Below, in pieces: positions 45,759-54,745 of a stretch of DNA of 64,000 bases. Source of the DNA: Sporosarcina sp. PTS2304 (GTDB taxonomy: Bacteria; Bacillota; Bacilli; Bacillales_A; Planococcaceae); the NCBI RefSeq assembly GCF_003351785.1, contig NZ_CP031230.1, positions 186,001 through 250,000 of the forward strand, given 5' to 3'. Position 1 is the stretch's first letter. Every line of letters starts with the position of its first letter. The notes below the pieces were generated by a model that saw only the letters and a list, made by a program, of their open reading frames with translations, was not told the origin of the DNA and made no database searches. The translations under genes were made by a program, and so were the position numbers.

Positions 45759-46257
45759 CAGTCGGTGTTTTATAAGTAGCTGTGTAGGGTGCACTTGTAA
45801 AGATGTGCAATGTCATGCCCCCTTGATCTTTAAAGTCACTCGGGTTAGTTAATTTATATCCCGGTGAGTTACGCCATAAATCATACAGACGCTTATCCGT
45901 CCATTCTGTCAAAACAATGTACGTGTCTGAGCCAACTGGACGAAGTAGGCGGAAAGCAGTAAATCCCGGAATGTCTTGAATTTTTTGACCCAATTCTTTA
46001 TATTGGTGTTCAAAAATAGGTTTCCCTTCATCCGTTACGGCTACATTGTCTAGTGCAAAAAATCCAGGCTCTGTCAATTCACCGAAAGCTCCTACTACTT
46101 CATATTTTCTAGGAGTCTGAAAAACAGATTTGCCATTTGTTTCATGTAATAAAAGTGTGTGGCCGCCACCATTCATTAATAATATAGATTCATCTACGTA
46201 CTTATCTTTAACCTTCTCCATAAAATCGATGGTTCCAGTCGTAATATAAATATTCAT
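45748..46257 (-). CDS. hmoB: Heme-degrading monooxygenase HmoB-like (ABM domain)
   Basis: The 169-residue protein has a C-terminal antibiotic-biosynthesis-monooxygenase/ferredoxin-like domain (about 70-155). FFALDNVAVTDEGKPIFEHQYKELGQKIQDIPGF and YIVLTEWTDKRLYDLWRNSPGY are typical of HmoB/YhgC. It oxidatively opens heme, releasing iron. Its position divergent from hemEHY is the same as in B. subtilis, which strongly supports the call. An AAAGGAGGA site precedes the ATG. Confidence 0.88.
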   Translation of the reverse strand: MNIYITTGTIDFMEKVKDKYVDESILLMNGGGHTLLLHETNGKSVFQTPRKYEVVGAFGELTEPGFFALDNVAVTDEGKPIFEHQYKELGQKIQDIPGFTAFRLLRPVGSDTYIVLTEWTDKRLYDLWRNSPGYKLTNPSDFKDQGGMTLHIFTSAPYTATYKTPTEEV

Positions 46258-46332
46258 ACATACTTCCTCCTTTGGCTAGTAACAGTTGTTTTATATTATA
46301 TAGTAATTAGTTCCCTAAAATGAGTGAAATCA

Positions 46333-46363
46333 AACACTCGGAAAGCTATTCTGAGTGTTTGAT
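46333..46363. promoter_or_regulatory. Inverted repeat in the hmoB-hemE divergent region
   Basis: AAACACTC and GAGTGTTT arms lie about 13 nt apart, roughly midway between hmoB and hemE. It may be an operator or a leader hairpin; no regulator is identified. An ORF drawn across this region has no ribosome site. Confidence 0.4.
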
Positions 46364-46519
46364 TGTCGAAAACATGACAGGTAAACAAAGAATTCAAGCA
46401 CAATATTATGACAAAGACGCAATTCACTATACATTAAACAATCAACAGTTTATCATGAGAAACGTATATCTTCTTAACAACTGTAAAGCATTAAATTATG
46501 GAAAGAGGAATCGGTGAAA

Positions 46520-47563
46520 ATGACAACATTTAATGATACTTTATTGCGTGCGGCAAGAGGCGAAAAGATTGAACATACGCCTGTATGGTTCATGCGTCAA
46601 GCAGGACGTTCACAACCAGAATATCGGAAAATTAAAGAAAAATACTCTTTGGAAGAAATCACACATCAGCCAGAATTATGCGCGTATGTAACGAAGCTGC
46701 CTGTAGATCAGTACGATGTGGATGCAGCTATTTTATATAAAGATATTGTTACACCTTTAGTTGGGATTGGAGTGGATGTAAAGATTAAGTCAGGCGTTGG
46801 TCCTGTTATTTCTAATCCCATCCGTTCCGTTGCCGATATTGAAAAATTAGGCGAGTTCTCAGCAGAAGATCAAGTTCCTTACGTCTTAGACACAATTAAA
46901 ATCTTAACGAAGGAACAGTTGAATGTTCCGCTGATCGGTTTTGCCGGTGCGCCATTCACACTTGCAAGTTATATGATTGAAGGCGGACCATCGAGAAGTT
47001 ATAACTTAACGAAATCATTCATGGTTTCTGAGCCGCAAGCTTGGTTTGCATTAATGGACAAATTGGCGGATATGACAATTACATACATTCAAGCGCAAGT
47101 AGCAGCCGGTGCGAAAGCTGTTCAAATATTCGATTCATGGGTTGGTGCGTTACACGTATCTGACTATCGCATCTTCATCAAACCAACGATGACACGTATT
47201 TTCTCTGAACTTCGCAAACTGAATGTTCCACTCATTACATTTGGAGTTGGTGCAAGCCACTTAGCAAATGAATGGCATGACCTGCCTGTAGACGTAGTTG
47301 GATTGGACTGGCGTTTATCTATTAAAGAAGCGGGCGAACGCGGTCTTACGAAACCACTGCAAGGGAACTTAGATCCTACATTACTATTGGCAGATTGGTC
47401 GGTCATTGAAGAACGGGCGAAGCGCATTGTTGAAGAGGGCGTAGAGCATGGAAGCCATATCTTTAACTTAGGACATGGTGTATTCCCTGAAGTGCAGCCG
47501 GCAACGTTGAAGCGTTTGACTGCGTTTGTTCATGAATACAGTGCACAATTACGCGCAAAATAA
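46520..47563 (+). CDS. hemE: Uroporphyrinogen decarboxylase
   Basis: The enzyme decarboxylates uroporphyrinogen III to coproporphyrinogen III, in the cytoplasm. The 347-residue protein has the invariant [16 protein letters not shown], then [32 protein letters not shown] and [13 protein letters not shown] 46514 and ATG 46520 are both within reach of AGAGG; ATG is chosen. It is the first gene of the hemE-hemH-hemY operon, with gaps of about 25 nt. Confidence 0.95.
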   Translation: MTTFNDTLLRAARGEKIEHTPVWFMRQAGRSQPEYRKIKEKYSLEEITHQPELCAYVTKLPVDQYDVDAAILYKDIVTPLVGIGVDVKIKSGVGPVISNPIRSVADIEKLGEFSAEDQVPYVLDTIKILTKEQLNVPLIGFAGAPFTLASYMIEGGPSRSYNLTKSFMVSEPQAWFALMDKLADMTITYIQAQVAAGAKAVQIFDSWVGALHVSDYRIFIKPTMTRIFSELRKLNVPLITFGVGASHLANEWHDLPVDVVGLDWRLSIKEAGERGLTKPLQGNLDPTLLLADWSVIEERAKRIVEEGVEHGSHIFNLGHGVFPEVQPATLKRLTAFVHEYSAQLRAK

Positions 47564-47587
47564 AAATCGAACTATGAGGTGAACATG

Positions 47588-48523
47588 ATGACGAAAAAGA
47601 AAATGGGTTTACTCGTAATGGCTTACGGAACACCGACTTCCTATGACGATTTAGAGCCGTATTACACGCATATTAGAAGAGGCCGTCCACCTGCACCCGA
47701 GCAGTTGGAAGATCTACGTAACCGCTATGAAGCTATCGGCGGTATATCTCCACTTGCGCGTATTACTGAAGATCAGGCACATGCATTAGGTAACCGTTTG
47801 AATGCAGTTCAAGACGACATCGAATTCAATGTATATATCGGTTTAAAACATATCGCGCCATTTGTCGAAGATGCAGTTCAGGAAATGGAAAATGACGGTA
47901 TTACAGAAGCGGTCTCCATTGTATTAGCACCGCACTTCTCCACATTTTCAGTGAAATCGTATAACGGTCGTGCTAAAGAAGAGGCAGACAAGCATGGCAT
48001 TCGTTTAACTTCAGTAGAAAGCTGGTACAAACAGCCGAAGTTTATTGACTATTGGTCCAACCAGTTGCGTCAAACATACGATGCGATGGATGAAGCAGAA
48101 CGTGAAAATACATGCCTTATTGTTTCAGCACATTCACTGCCTGAAAAGATTTTGGCTAATGGTGACCCCTATGCAGACCAACTGAAAGAGACTGCAGAAA
48201 TGATCACTGAAGCGGCAGGCGTAAAAACGTATGCACTTGGATGGCAAAGTGAAGGGCAGACGCCAGATCCTTGGCTTGGTCCCGATGTACAGGATCTTAC
48301 TCGCGAATTGTATGAAACAAAAGGGTATCAATCATTTGTCTATACACCAGTAGGCTTCGTATCTGATCATTTGGAAGTGCTGTATGACAATGACTATGAG
48401 TGCAAAGTTGTGTGTGATGAGATCGGCGCAGCCTACCATAGACCGGCTATGCCAAATACAGATCCTTTATTTATAGATGCTATGGCAGATGCAGTATTGG
48501 ATCAGTTGAAAGAATCGAAATAA
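47588..48523 (+). CDS. hemH: Ferrochelatase (coproporphyrin III type)
   Basis: The enzyme inserts iron into the porphyrin in the monoderm coproporphyrin-dependent route. It has 311 residues with [51 protein letters not shown] (catalytic His), [17 protein letters not shown] and [16 protein letters not shown] (His/Glu). Alternative starts GTG 47579 and ATG 47585 exist; ATG 47588 best fits GAGGTGA. It is in an operon with hemE and hemY. Confidence 0.94.
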   Translation: MTKKKMGLLVMAYGTPTSYDDLEPYYTHIRRGRPPAPEQLEDLRNRYEAIGGISPLARITEDQAHALGNRLNAVQDDIEFNVYIGLKHIAPFVEDAVQEMENDGITEAVSIVLAPHFSTFSVKSYNGRAKEEADKHGIRLTSVESWYKQPKFIDYWSNQLRQTYDAMDEAERENTCLIVSAHSLPEKILANGDPYADQLKETAEMITEAAGVKTYALGWQSEGQTPDPWLGPDVQDLTRELYETKGYQSFVYTPVGFVSDHLEVLYDNDYECKVVCDEIGAAYHRPAMPNTDPLFIDAMADAVLDQLKESK

Positions 48524-48551
48524 ATCTAGCAGAATCGGAGTGACGGAGGAC

Positions 48552-49973
48552 ATGAGCGAACGAAAAAAAGTAGTCATTATCGGTGGTGGCATCACAGGTC
48601 TCTCGTCAGCGTATTATATGCAGAAAGAAGCTCGTGAGCATGGACTTCCTATAGATATCACCTTGATTGAAGCATCTACTGAACTAGGTGGGAAAATCCA
48701 GACAGTCCGTCGAGACGGCTATGTAATCGAACGCGGTCCCGACTCCTTTTTAATACGCAAGAAAAGTGTAGACCAATTAGCTAGCGATCTTGGGATTGCT
48801 GATCAGCTAGTGCGAAATGCGACGGGACAAGCGTATATTTTATTGCATGATAAAATGCATCCGATTCCAGCAGGAGCCGTAATGGGAGTTCCAACTGAAA
48901 TTAAACCTTTCATTACATCAGGACTGTTTAGCTTAAGCGGCAAGTTGCGCGCGGCGTGTGATTTTGTTCTTCCGCGTTCTGAAGTGACGGGTGATCAGTC
49001 ACTCGGTAAGTTCTTCAGAAGACGCTTTGGTACGGAAGTAGTGGAAAATCTAATAGAACCGCTTCTTTCTGGTGTGTACGCGGGGGATATTGACCATATG
49101 AGCTTAGAGTCAACTTTTCCGCAATTTTACGAAGTGGAAAAGAACCATCGAAGCTTAATAGTGGGGATGAAAAAAACTACGCCGAAACAATTACCACAGA
49201 AAAACAGTCATAGTTCGAAAAAGGTAGGAGCCTTTCATACATTTAAGAACGGTCTGGATTCTATAGTGGAAGCACTTGAAGAACAACTGGACGATGTACA
49301 CGTGATGAAAGGCATACGCGTGACGAAAGTGAATAAGCAAGGTGAACGTGCGGTTCTAACGTTAAGTGACCAGCAACAGATTGAAGCGGATGCGGTTATT
49401 TTATCGACGAGTCATACAGTAGTACGTCAGTTATTTGAGCCTCACGGACTGCTTAAAGAATTAGGGACGATTCCTACTACGTCAGTCGCTACTGTAGCGT
49501 TTGGATTTCCGAAAACTGCGATGAAGCGTGAAATTAATGGTACAGGTTTCTTAGTGCCACGCAGTAGCAATCACTCAATTACCGCGTGTACATTGGTTGA
49601 TCGAAAATGGCCGACTACTACACCTGACGATAAGGTGCTTGTCAGAGCGTTCGTTGGTCGTGTAGGAGAAGAAGCAATCGTCGATTTACCAGATAGCGAT
49701 ATTGAGAAAATAGTTCTTAATGATTTACGGACGATTCTCGATTTAGTAGGTGAGCCAGAGTTCTGTATTATTACACGCTGGAAAGATGATCGCCCTCAAT
49801 ACCGAGTAGGCCATAAAGAGAAGATTGTAAGAGCAAAAGAAGAACTCCAACAACAGTTTCCGATGATCCAGCTGGCGGGCGCATCTTATAATGGAGTCGG
49901 TTTGCCAGATTGTATCGATCAAGGCATAGTGGCGATGAAGAATGTTCTCGCACAATTTACACCTGTTGATTAA
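48552..49973 (+). CDS. hemY: Coproporphyrinogen III oxidase (HemY/CgoX)
   Basis: This FAD enzyme oxidises coproporphyrinogen III to coproporphyrin III. The 473-residue protein has a Rossmann start VVIIGGGITGLSSAYYM, then ELGGKIQTVRRDGYVIERGPDSFL and NLIEPLLSGVYAGD. The FAD-binding end is IQLAGASYNGVGLPDCIDQG. The start was set by homology to Bacillus HemY, since GGAGG is only 2 nt from this ATG while CGGAG lies 11 nt away. It is the last gene of the hem operon; repeat E3 follows. Confidence 0.95.
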   Translation: MSERKKVVIIGGGITGLSSAYYMQKEAREHGLPIDITLIEASTELGGKIQTVRRDGYVIERGPDSFLIRKKSVDQLASDLGIADQLVRNATGQAYILLHDKMHPIPAGAVMGVPTEIKPFITSGLFSLSGKLRAACDFVLPRSEVTGDQSLGKFFRRRFGTEVVENLIEPLLSGVYAGDIDHMSLESTFPQFYEVEKNHRSLIVGMKKTTPKQLPQKNSHSSKKVGAFHTFKNGLDSIVEALEEQLDDVHVMKGIRVTKVNKQGERAVLTLSDQQQIEADAVILSTSHTVVRQLFEPHGLLKELGTIPTTSVATVAFGFPKTAMKREINGTGFLVPRSSNHSITACTLVDRKWPTTTPDDKVLVRAFVGRVGEEAIVDLPDSDIEKIVLNDLRTILDLVGEPEFCIITRWKDDRPQYRVGHKEKIVRAKEELQQQFPMIQLAGASYNGVGLPDCIDQGIVAMKNVLAQFTPVD

Positions 49974-49992
49974 TCAACAGGTGTATTATTCA
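49958..49992 (+). terminator. Hairpin at the end of hemY
   Basis: TACACCTGTTGATT is followed immediately by its reverse complement AATCAACAGGTGTA. The following sequence TTATTCATTG is only weakly T-rich, so termination may be inefficient. Confidence 0.6.
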
Positions 49993-50050
49993 TTGACTAA
50001 AAAGTGGGTTTGGTTGATACCCTGTATTCGTTCATGAAAGTAGTGGATGG

Positions 50051-50700
50051 GATGGAGTGAAGCTGACTTAGAGTGTCTTGCGGCTTGCGCTTCCAGACGA
50101 TACGCTTTCCGGAGGGGACGCGGCGGACCGTCAAGCGTTGCGGGTTACGCCTGTCGTCCTTATCCTCCCGGAGTCGATCGTCTTCCAGCTTCAGCCGAAA
50201 CTTTGTGTGTGCAAGACAGGTTGATCACTCTTTATAGATAGTGAAAACCAAGTAGACTTGTCTGATACAATGCGATCGTTTTTGAAGTTAAAAAGCGGTG
50301 AAGTGTTGCTAGCTACTATGACTGTTTCGATGAACTGAGTGGAAAAAGAAATGACTCTATACACATTCGTCAGGCAATCTAAAGCTTTATCTACACTGTT
50401 CAGGAAGCGTAATTTGCCATCCTTCATTTCTGGACGAACACCAACTGACTTCCCGACACAAACTCAAAGATTCTCCCGAAAGAACCGGCGACTCCTGGAG
50501 GTTCAGGGAAAGCCGTGGCGAAGGACGGCTTTTGCGAGTGAAGCGCAGCGAGAAGGAGCACATTTTGGCACTTGACAGGTGTAATCGCCAACGCACTTTT
50601 GGCGAGTCCACCGCGCCCCCTCAGGAAAGCGTCCGGTTCTGCAGGGAGAATCCTAGCACGTACACTGCTTTTCTGCACCGCACTGGAGAGTCACTTATTT
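50051..50700 (+). repeat. Composite repeat element, copy E3
   Basis: The A unit runs from CAGACGAT (50094) to ATCGTCTT (to about 50184) without the internal insertion. A linker about 50200-50465 follows. An inverted B unit runs from AAGATTCTCCC (50467) to GGGAGAATCCT (to 50654) and does carry the insertion (about 50508-50573). So the insertion is in A in copies E1/E2 but in B here. It lies between the convergent hemY and yhfH genes. Confidence 0.87.
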
Positions 50701-50740
50701 CACTCCAACTTCTAAAAGTCAATTTCAACACGACTAGTTA

Positions 50741-50790
50741 AAAAAACAGTTCAAGCGCCTGTTATACTCAGACGCTTGAACTGTTTTTTG
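50741..50790. terminator. Terminator downstream of yhfH
   Basis: AAAAAACAGTTCAAGCG and CGCTTGAACTGTTTTTT form a 17-bp stem with a 15-nt loop, usable in both directions. Confidence 0.85.
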
Positions 50791-50853
50791 TCCGTTCTAT
50801 TTACAAGCACAAAAAAAGCGAATATATACATATCCGCCGAATGAAAGGTTAAA

Positions 50854-50979
50854 TTATTTGATGTTGCAGTGATCACAGTGATTGGAGTAGCACTCATGCT
50901 GCTCTTCGATTTCGTTTCCACAAGTCGCACAAACCTTTGCCGGCAAGTTTTTGAAAAATTCTACGATGCTTTCTACCAT
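50854..50979 (-). CDS. yhfH: YhfH family small Cys-rich protein
   Basis: A 41-codon gene encodes a protein with VCATCG and, near the end, HCDHC, a four-cysteine pattern of a small zinc ribbon. It also has FFKNLPAKVC and EIEEQHECYSN. This matches the YhfH family of Bacillales, found near lplJ as here. The function is unknown. AAGGGG lies 10 nt upstream of ATG 50979; an in-frame ATG at 50988 is too close to that site. It is too short for most ORF lists. Confidence 0.85.
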   Translation of the reverse strand: MVESIVEFFKNLPAKVCATCGNEIEEQHECYSNHCDHCNIK

Positions 50980-51189
50980 ATTAATCATTCCCCTTTTTTG
51001 TTGGTGTTGTATAACTCCTTGCTATGTTCATAGTGTATTATAACAGAACGTAAAAGTCAACACTCCCTCTAAGTTTCTGTTAAAATGGACTCAAGCCTTT
51101 CATGGCGCACTTTAAAAGGGTTTTGAACGTTCTAAATTGCGAGAATTAACTAAAAATATTGTGACAAATTTGTGAGGAGAGAAAAAATC

Positions 51190-52182
51190 ATGCAATTTAT
51201 CGACAATAAAGGCATTACAGATCCAAGAATTAACTTGGCAATTGAAGAATATGTATTAAAAACAATGGATATCGATAAAGATTCGTACTTGCTGTTCTAT
51301 ATCAATGAACCTTCTATCATCATCGGCAAAAACCAAAACACAATAGAAGAGATTAATACAGAGTTCGTGGATCGTGAAGGCATTCATGTAGTTCGTCGAT
51401 TATCCGGTGGCGGAGCTGTGTATCACGATAAAGGAAATTTGAACTTTAGTTTTATTACGAAAGATGACGGAGATTCTTTCCGCAACTTCAAAAAGTTCAC
51501 GGAACCGGTAACAGACGCTTTAGCAAAGATGGGCATAAAAGCGGAACTGCTCGGTCGTAATGATATTTTGATCGATGGGCGTAAAATATCAGGTAACGCG
51601 CAGTTTGCTACAGGAGACCGCATGTTTAGTCACGGTACATTGCTATTTGACACAGACATGGAAGGCGTTGTAAATTCTTTGAAAGTGAAAAAGGACAAGA
51701 TCGAATCGAAAGGGATTAAATCTATCCGCAGTCGCGTGGCCAATATTTCCGAGTTTTTGGAACAGCCGATTTCGATTGAGCAATTTCGACAAGAAATATT
51801 AAACTCGATTTTCGATGGAGAAGAACATATTCAATACAAGGAACTAACGGAAGAGGATTGGGACAATATCCATGCACTTTCCGCAGAACGCTATGGCAAT
51901 TGGGAGTGGAACTATGGCAGATCCCCTAAATGTAATGTCCAACAATCAAAGCGTTTCCCAGTCGGTGGCATAGACGTTCGTCTCCATGTTGAAAAAGGTG
52001 TCATTGAAGATATTCATATTTATGGGGATTTCTTTGGCGTTGGGGAAGTAACGGAAATTGAAAAACGGTTGATTGGTGTGAAATATGAACGCCAGGCTAT
52101 TACAGAAGCGCTCGATTCAATAGAAGTAGAGAAGATTTTAGGTGGCATACAGCTCGATGAATTTGTCGGTGTAATCTACTAA
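51190..52182 (+). CDS. lplJ: Lipoate-protein ligase LplJ
   Basis: It attaches free lipoate, through lipoyl-AMP, to lipoyl domains of dehydrogenases. The 330-residue cytoplasmic protein has the LplA/LipB catalytic domain: FYINEPSIIIGKNQNT, VVRRLSGGGAVYHDKGNLNFSFI, the lysine motif DGRKISGNAQF and HGTLLFDTDM. A C-terminal accessory domain (about 250-330) is present, as in Bacillus LplJ. ATG 51190 follows GTGAGGAGA. It is divergent from yhfH, as neighbours in B. subtilis. Confidence 0.95.
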   Translation: MQFIDNKGITDPRINLAIEEYVLKTMDIDKDSYLLFYINEPSIIIGKNQNTIEEINTEFVDREGIHVVRRLSGGGAVYHDKGNLNFSFITKDDGDSFRNFKKFTEPVTDALAKMGIKAELLGRNDILIDGRKISGNAQFATGDRMFSHGTLLFDTDMEGVVNSLKVKKDKIESKGIKSIRSRVANISEFLEQPISIEQFRQEILNSIFDGEEHIQYKELTEEDWDNIHALSAERYGNWEWNYGRSPKCNVQQSKRFPVGGIDVRLHVEKGVIEDIHIYGDFFGVGEVTEIEKRLIGVKYERQAITEALDSIEVEKILGGIQLDEFVGVIY

Positions 52183-52185
52183 ATT

Positions 52186-52222
52186 AAAAGCGCGTGTCTT
52201 GCGAGGCATGCGCGTTTTTTTA
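52186..52222 (+). terminator. Terminator after lplJ
   Basis: AAAGCGCGTG and CATGCGCGTTT arms (one wobble) precede a T run. Confidence 0.85.
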
Positions 52223-52264
52223 CTCTGCGCTATACTACATATACTACGAAAGTGAGGGGTCTTT

Positions 52265-52963
52265 GTGAAACGTCGGATATTCATTGTGGAAGATGATCGG
52301 AAAATTGCTCAGTTATTAGCTGGCACACTTGAGAAATATCAATATGATGTGGCAGTAATTGAAGATTTTGATCGTGTAGTGGAAGAATGTGTAGCCTATA
52401 ATCCTCATTTGGTGCTACTCGATATAAATTTGCCGATATATGATGGCTATTATTGGTGTAGGCAATTGCGGCAGCATACGATGTGCCCTATCCTATTCAT
52501 CTCGGCTCGTTCGGGAGATATGGATCAAGTGTTTGCACTTGAAAACGGTGGTGATGATTTTATTACGAAGCCGTTTCATTATGAAATTGTGCTCGCGAAG
52601 ATAAAAAGTCATTTGCGGAGATCCGTTGGAGAATATTCGCCCAATCAATCGGAGCGGGTCATCGTATCAGGTGATTTGACATTATATATAGAGCGGATGA
52701 CTTTGCAAAAAGGAGAAGAAGAAATTCCTCTTCAGAAAAAAGAATGTGTCATTTTGGAATTATTGATGGGGGAGTCACCGAAAGTAGTTTCAAGAGAGAG
52801 GCTTCTGGAAGAATTATGGGATGATCAATCATTCGTTGATGAAAATACGCTCAATGTCAACATGACACGCGTGCGTAAAAAACTAACCGATTACGATGTG
52901 AACTCATGGATTGAAACGGTGCGTGGGGCAGGATATCGTTTTGTTCCGGAGTCTGAAGTGTAA
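52265..52963 (+). CDS. bceR: BceR-type response regulator
   Basis: The 232-residue OmpR-family regulator has a receiver domain (about 1-115) with IFIVEDDRKIA, phospho-acceptor in HLVLLDINLPIYDGY and a conserved lysine in FITKPFHYE. The winged-helix output domain (about 130-230) contains ENTLNVNMTRVRKKL and TVRGAGYRF. Together with the next three genes it matches Bce modules, which sense and detoxify antimicrobial peptides such as bacitracin. GTG start. The stop overlaps the kinase start (TAATG). Confidence 0.92.
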   Translation: MKRRIFIVEDDRKIAQLLAGTLEKYQYDVAVIEDFDRVVEECVAYNPHLVLLDINLPIYDGYYWCRQLRQHTMCPILFISARSGDMDQVFALENGGDDFITKPFHYEIVLAKIKSHLRRSVGEYSPNQSERVIVSGDLTLYIERMTLQKGEEEIPLQKKECVILELLMGESPKVVSRERLLEELWDDQSFVDENTLNVNMTRVRKKLTDYDVNSWIETVRGAGYRFVPESEV

Positions 52964-53985
52964 TGAAAGCATTTTTGCTGTTTTTTAGAGAACATATCCC
53001 GTTCATGCTGTTTCAGCTAGGGTTGATTTTGTTCATTCTTCTCCTCTATTGGTTGGATGGGTTCCGCAGTCCGAACACAGCCATTTACTCGGTAGCGATG
53101 GGTGTATTATTGACGGCAGGATACTTAACAGGCAAATTCATTATGCGCCGATCCTTTTATGCATCGATTGTCGAGAAACCGAAGAAAATGGAAGATGCAC
53201 TTATTCGCCACGTACTCACACCGGAACATCGCCAGACAACAGAATTTACGCGTGAACTCTATCGACTGTACCAACATGAAGTACAGACACTTTATAATGT
53301 ACAACACCGGCATTTACACTTCATGAATCAATGGGTTCATCAAATGAAAACACCTATTTCTGTCGTAAATTTATTACTTCAGGAAGAAGAAGTGGATAAG
53401 AAAAGTATTAGCCAAGAAGTAGAGCGAATCCAAACAGGCCTAGAAATCGTCCTAGTAAATGCCAGACTGGAAACGTTCGAAGATGATATGCAGATTGAGC
53501 GCCTGTCACTGAAAATGGTTCTACAAGAAGTATTCAATGAAAACAAACGGCTATTCATTGCCAAAGGTCTCTTTCCAGTATTAACCGTTGATGAGCACTT
53601 GATGGTGGCGACAGATCGTAAGTGGATTAAATTTATGCTAAATCAATTTATAACAAACGCGGTTAAATATACATTTGAAAAAGGCAAGAAGATTTATGTA
53701 GTAGCAGAGCCCACAGCAGACGGACTGCAACTGGAAATAAAAGATGAAGGAATCGGTATACCAGCATCCGACTTGCATCGTGTAACGAAAGCTTTCTTTA
53801 CGGGTGAAAACGGCAGATTATCAGGAGAGTCAACCGGCATGGGGCTATATATTGCGTCTGAAGTATGTAAGCGTCTCGGTCATGAGTTGACAATTTTGTC
53901 GAAGCAAGGGGAAGGAACTACGATTCGATTAGTATTCACTGGTGGAGAGGCAGGTGAAGCATCTGATGAAAAAACCAATCGTTGA
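52963..53985 (+). CDS. bceS: BceS-type intramembrane-sensing histidine kinase
   Basis: The 340-residue kinase has two N-terminal membrane helices (about 13-30 and 40-60) with almost no extracellular loop, the BceS pattern. The phospho-acceptor histidine is in FMNQWVHQMKTPISV. ATP-binding motifs are LNQFITNAVKYTF, IKDEGIGIPASDL and STGMGLYIASEVC. Such kinases read the transport activity of their BceAB partner. It overlaps the ATPase gene by 20 nt. Confidence 0.92.
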   Translation: MKAFLLFFREHIPFMLFQLGLILFILLLYWLDGFRSPNTAIYSVAMGVLLTAGYLTGKFIMRRSFYASIVEKPKKMEDALIRHVLTPEHRQTTEFTRELYRLYQHEVQTLYNVQHRHLHFMNQWVHQMKTPISVVNLLLQEEEVDKKSISQEVERIQTGLEIVLVNARLETFEDDMQIERLSLKMVLQEVFNENKRLFIAKGLFPVLTVDEHLMVATDRKWIKFMLNQFITNAVKYTFEKGKKIYVVAEPTADGLQLEIKDEGIGIPASDLHRVTKAFFTGENGRLSGESTGMGLYIASEVCKRLGHELTILSKQGEGTTIRLVFTGGEAGEASDEKTNR

Positions 53986-54745
53986 GATGAAGGATGTCAC
54001 AAAAATATACGAAGGAAAAGTGATGCACCGCGCATTGAATCAACTGGATTTTGACGTACAGGAAGGTGAATTCGTAGCGATTATGGGCCCTTCTGGCAGT
54101 GGTAAAACTACATTATTAAATTTATTAATGGCAACCGATATTCCGACATACGGCAAAATCGTCATTGGTGGAGTAGAGCCCGAAACTCTCAGTCAAAATG
54201 ATATCGCATTGTTTCGCCGACACCAAATCGGCTTTGTCTTTCAAGAGATTAATCTGCTGCAAATGTTAACGGTAGAAGAAAACTTAGTGCTACCGCTAAC
54301 GCTTGATGGACTTCCAATAACAGAGATGAAGAACAGAGTGCAAGACATGGCGGAGAAACTGCACTTGGAAGAAATATTGGAACGCCGGCCGGATGAATTA
54401 TCAGGTGGACAAGCACAGCGGACCGCCATTGGGCGGGCGCTGATCCATCAGCCGACCATCGTGCTGGCCGATGAGCCGACAGGAAACTTAGATTCAAAGT
54501 CCGCGAAAGATGTGTTGGAGTTACTGGAGCACATTAATGTACATGAACGAACGACCATTATTATGGTGACACATGACCCAATCGCAGCCAGTTATTGTGA
54601 TCGGGTATTATTTATTAAAGACGGTGAGTTTTTCAATGAAATTTATAAAGATGAACGCAGACAAACTTTCTTCCAGCGTATTTTAAATGTGCTGTCATTA
54701 CTTGGAGGGAATGTGAATGACTTTTCGACAGTTCGCTTACCGTAA
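53966..54745 (+). CDS. bceA: BceA-type ABC transporter ATPase
   Basis: The 259-residue ATPase has Walker A GPSGSGKTTLLN, signature LSGGQAQRTAIGRAL and Walker B IVLADEPTGNLDS, plus the H-loop VTHD. It belongs to the MacB/LolD-like class that partners FtsX-type permeases. ATG 53966 with AGGTGA 8 nt upstream was chosen over GTG 53942. It overlaps both neighbours (kinase by 20 nt, permease by 29 nt), so all four genes are tightly coupled. Confidence 0.94.
   Translation: MKKPIVEMKDVTKIYEGKVMHRALNQLDFDVQEGEFVAIMGPSGSGKTTLLNLLMATDIPTYGKIVIGGVEPETLSQNDIALFRRHQIGFVFQEINLLQMLTVEENLVLPLTLDGLPITEMKNRVQDMAEKLHLEEILERRPDELSGGQAQRTAIGRALIHQPTIVLADEPTGNLDSKSAKDVLELLEHINVHERTTIIMVTHDPIAASYCDRVLFIKDGEFFNEIYKDERRQTFFQRILNVLSLLGGNVNDFSTVRLP

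Noticed and set aside
46320-46517. 65-residue ORF upstream of hemE
   Set aside because: No ribosome site, runs into the hemE start region, composition unlike a protein; probably leader DNA.
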